Positions 7,222 through 7,893 of a stretch of 7,893 nucleotides of DNA are shown piece after piece. Under the pieces are notes generated by a model. The model worked only from the letters and a program-made list of their open reading frames with translations. It made no database searches and was not told the DNA's origin. The position numbers were made by a program, and so were the translations under genes. The first letter of the stretch is position 1, and the number at the start of each line of letters is the position of its first letter. The DNA comes from Brevundimonas sp. (GTDB taxonomy: Bacteria; Pseudomonadota; Alphaproteobacteria; Caulobacterales; Caulobacteraceae): positions 1-7,893 of the forward strand of contig JANJTI010000226.1 in the NCBI GenBank assembly GCA_024711185.1, in the 5' to 3' direction.

Positions 7222-7238
7222 TAAATGCCCCCTTAACC
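7222..7238 (+). promoter_or_regulatory. Candidate CtrA box upstream of ftsK
   Basis: TAAATGCCCCCTTAACC fits TTAA-N7-TTAACC, the binding motif of the cell-cycle regulator CtrA, with a single mismatch (TAAA in the first half-site). I noticed no other TTAA when reading the window. It lies 8 bp upstream of the ftsK -10-like element, where CtrA would cover the -35 region, as at known CtrA-activated promoters. It is 20 bp clear of the divergent ubiH -35. Confidence 0.45.
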
Positions 7239-7246
7239 CTGCCCGG

Positions 7247-7254
7247 GCGACAAC
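7247..7254 (+). promoter_or_regulatory. ftsK -10-like element
   Basis: GCGACAAC matches 7/8 of the recalled Caulobacter -10 consensus GCTANAWC. No good -35 lies 10-14 bp upstream; the CtrA-box-like sequence occupies that area, as expected for an activator-dependent promoter. The predicted start near 7261 leaves a leader of about 30 nt with GGAG at 7277-7280, 10 nt before the ATG. A CcrM-type GANTC (GAGTC, 7262-7266) lies beside the predicted start. Confidence 0.4.
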
Positions 7255-7290
7255 AGCGGCCGAGTCCCGACCGTCCGGAGTTCCGTCCGC

Positions 7291-7893
7291 ATGTCCGCCG
7301 CCCTCGTCCTCGGCCAGCGCGCCTGGATCGGCGCCCGCGTCCTTTGGGGCGCGCCCTTCGTGGTGCGCTTCCGCGGCGTGCTTCAGGCTCTGCTGGCGGC
7401 GCTGCTACTGGTCGCGCTGCTGTCGTGGAACCCGGCCGACCCCAGCCTCAACGCCGCCTCTGCGGCGCCGGCGACGAACTGGCTGGGAGCCAACGGCGCG
7501 CTGTTCGCTGACCTGTTCATGCAGTCGCTGGGCCTCGCCGCCTGGCCCGCGGCCCTGCTGCTGGCCGCCTTCGGCCTGGCCCGCGCCATCGGCGACGCCA
7601 TTCAGCAGCGCCTGAAGCCGACGCCGGCGAAGGCCCTGTCGGCCACCGGCGGCGTGCTCGCACTGTCCGCCGCCCTCTCCGCCCTCGCCCCTCCGGCTGC
7701 GTGGCCGCTCGCCGCCGGGCTGGGCGGGCTGTGGGGCGACGGCCTGGTCGGCCTCGTCCGCATGGCCTGCGAGGCGTTGCGCTTCGGCGGCGGCTCGATC
7801 GTCGCCGGGGCGCTGTTCCTGCCCCTGGCGTTGTGGGGCATGGGATACGCCATCGGTCTGAGACTGTCTGACCTGACCGACGCCTTCGCCTGG
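7291..7893 (+). CDS. ftsK: FtsK DNA translocase, N-terminal membrane domain (partial, 3' end outside window)
   Basis: The first 201 codons are present and the frame stays open to the window edge. FtsK anchors at the division septum through its N-terminal membrane domain and pumps the chromosome terminus with a C-terminal motor, which lies outside this window. Visible are about four hydrophobic segments (near 28-46, 70-97, 117-134 and 168-190) and the family signature SWNPADPSLN (45-54) followed by NWLGANGALFADLFMQSLGL (63-82). The protein begins at MSAALVLGQRAW, with GGAG (7277-7280) 10 nt before the ATG. Divergent from the ubiH-like gene, it has a CtrA-box-like site and a -10-like element upstream, suggesting cell-cycle-timed expression (inference). 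Because the motor domain is not seen, FtsK rests on the N-terminal signature. Confidence 0.92.
   Translation, partial: MSAALVLGQRAWIGARVLWGAPFVVRFRGVLQALLAALLLVALLSWNPADPSLNAASAAPATNWLGANGALFADLFMQSLGLAAWPAALLLAAFGLARAIGDAIQQRLKPTPAKALSATGGVLALSAALSALAPPAAWPLAAGLGGLWGDGLVGLVRMACEALRFGGGSIVAGALFLPLALWGMGYAIGLRLSDLTDAFAW

Noticed and set aside
5972..7615. A 547-codon plus-strand frame opposite the ubiH-like gene and running into ftsK
   Set aside because: The minus-strand gene has complete FAD motifs in order and FtsK has its signature in another frame; this frame has only low-complexity Arg/Pro/Gly sequence.

Overview
The window is very GC-rich (I estimate about 70%), tightly packed, and carries housekeeping genes with the protein and promoter style of Caulobacterales. 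The FtsK, CnoX, heparinase-like and Trm112-like sequences, together with -10/-35 elements that resemble the Caulobacter housekeeping consensus, suggest Caulobacteraceae, perhaps Brevundimonas. This is an inference from sequence style, not a database result. I see no phage genes, insertion sequences, tRNA/rRNA genes, CRISPR array or obvious horizontally acquired block.

Layout. Positions 1-64 are the extreme 3' end of purH. Next come 231 non-coding bases (65-295) holding an approximately 11-bp periodic GTCGCG repeat (85-192), a pair of 15-bp direct repeats 23 bp apart (214-251) and a promoter-like element abutting the next start codon. A dienelactone-hydrolase-family alpha/beta hydrolase (296-1096, +) converges on, and overlaps by 55 bp, an OsmC/Ohr-family peroxiredoxin (1042-1509, -). 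Divergent from the OsmC gene is rpe (1608-2267, +), translationally coupled through a GTGA overlap to a heparinase II/III-like gene (2264-4075, +). After a 66-bp gap comes a compact three-gene cluster: a thioredoxin-TPR protein of the CnoX/YbbN type (4142-5038), a stand-alone LON substrate-binding-domain protein (5049-5708) and a small Trm112/UPF0434 protein (5719-5913). This meets, tail to tail with one base between stop codons, a UbiH/COQ6-family flavin hydroxylase (5915-7165, -). A 125-bp divergent control region (7166-7290) separates that gene from ftsK, of which the first 201 codons (7291-7893, +) are present.

Function. The genes serve purine synthesis (PurH), hydroperoxide defence (OsmC), the pentose-phosphate/Calvin sugar step (Rpe), protein quality control (CnoX, possibly the LON-domain protein), ubiquinone synthesis (UbiH family) and division/chromosome segregation (FtsK).

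The most interesting signals are regulatory rather than coding. Three genes (the hydrolase, rpe, ubiH-like) each have a promoter-like -10 element ending exactly 7 nt before the ATG, which suggests leaderless mRNAs. The ubiH/ftsK region has two mirror-image -10 elements flanking a CtrA-box-like sequence. The region upstream of the hydrolase carries a helically phased repeat that I cannot explain. I found no convincing new multi-gene system.
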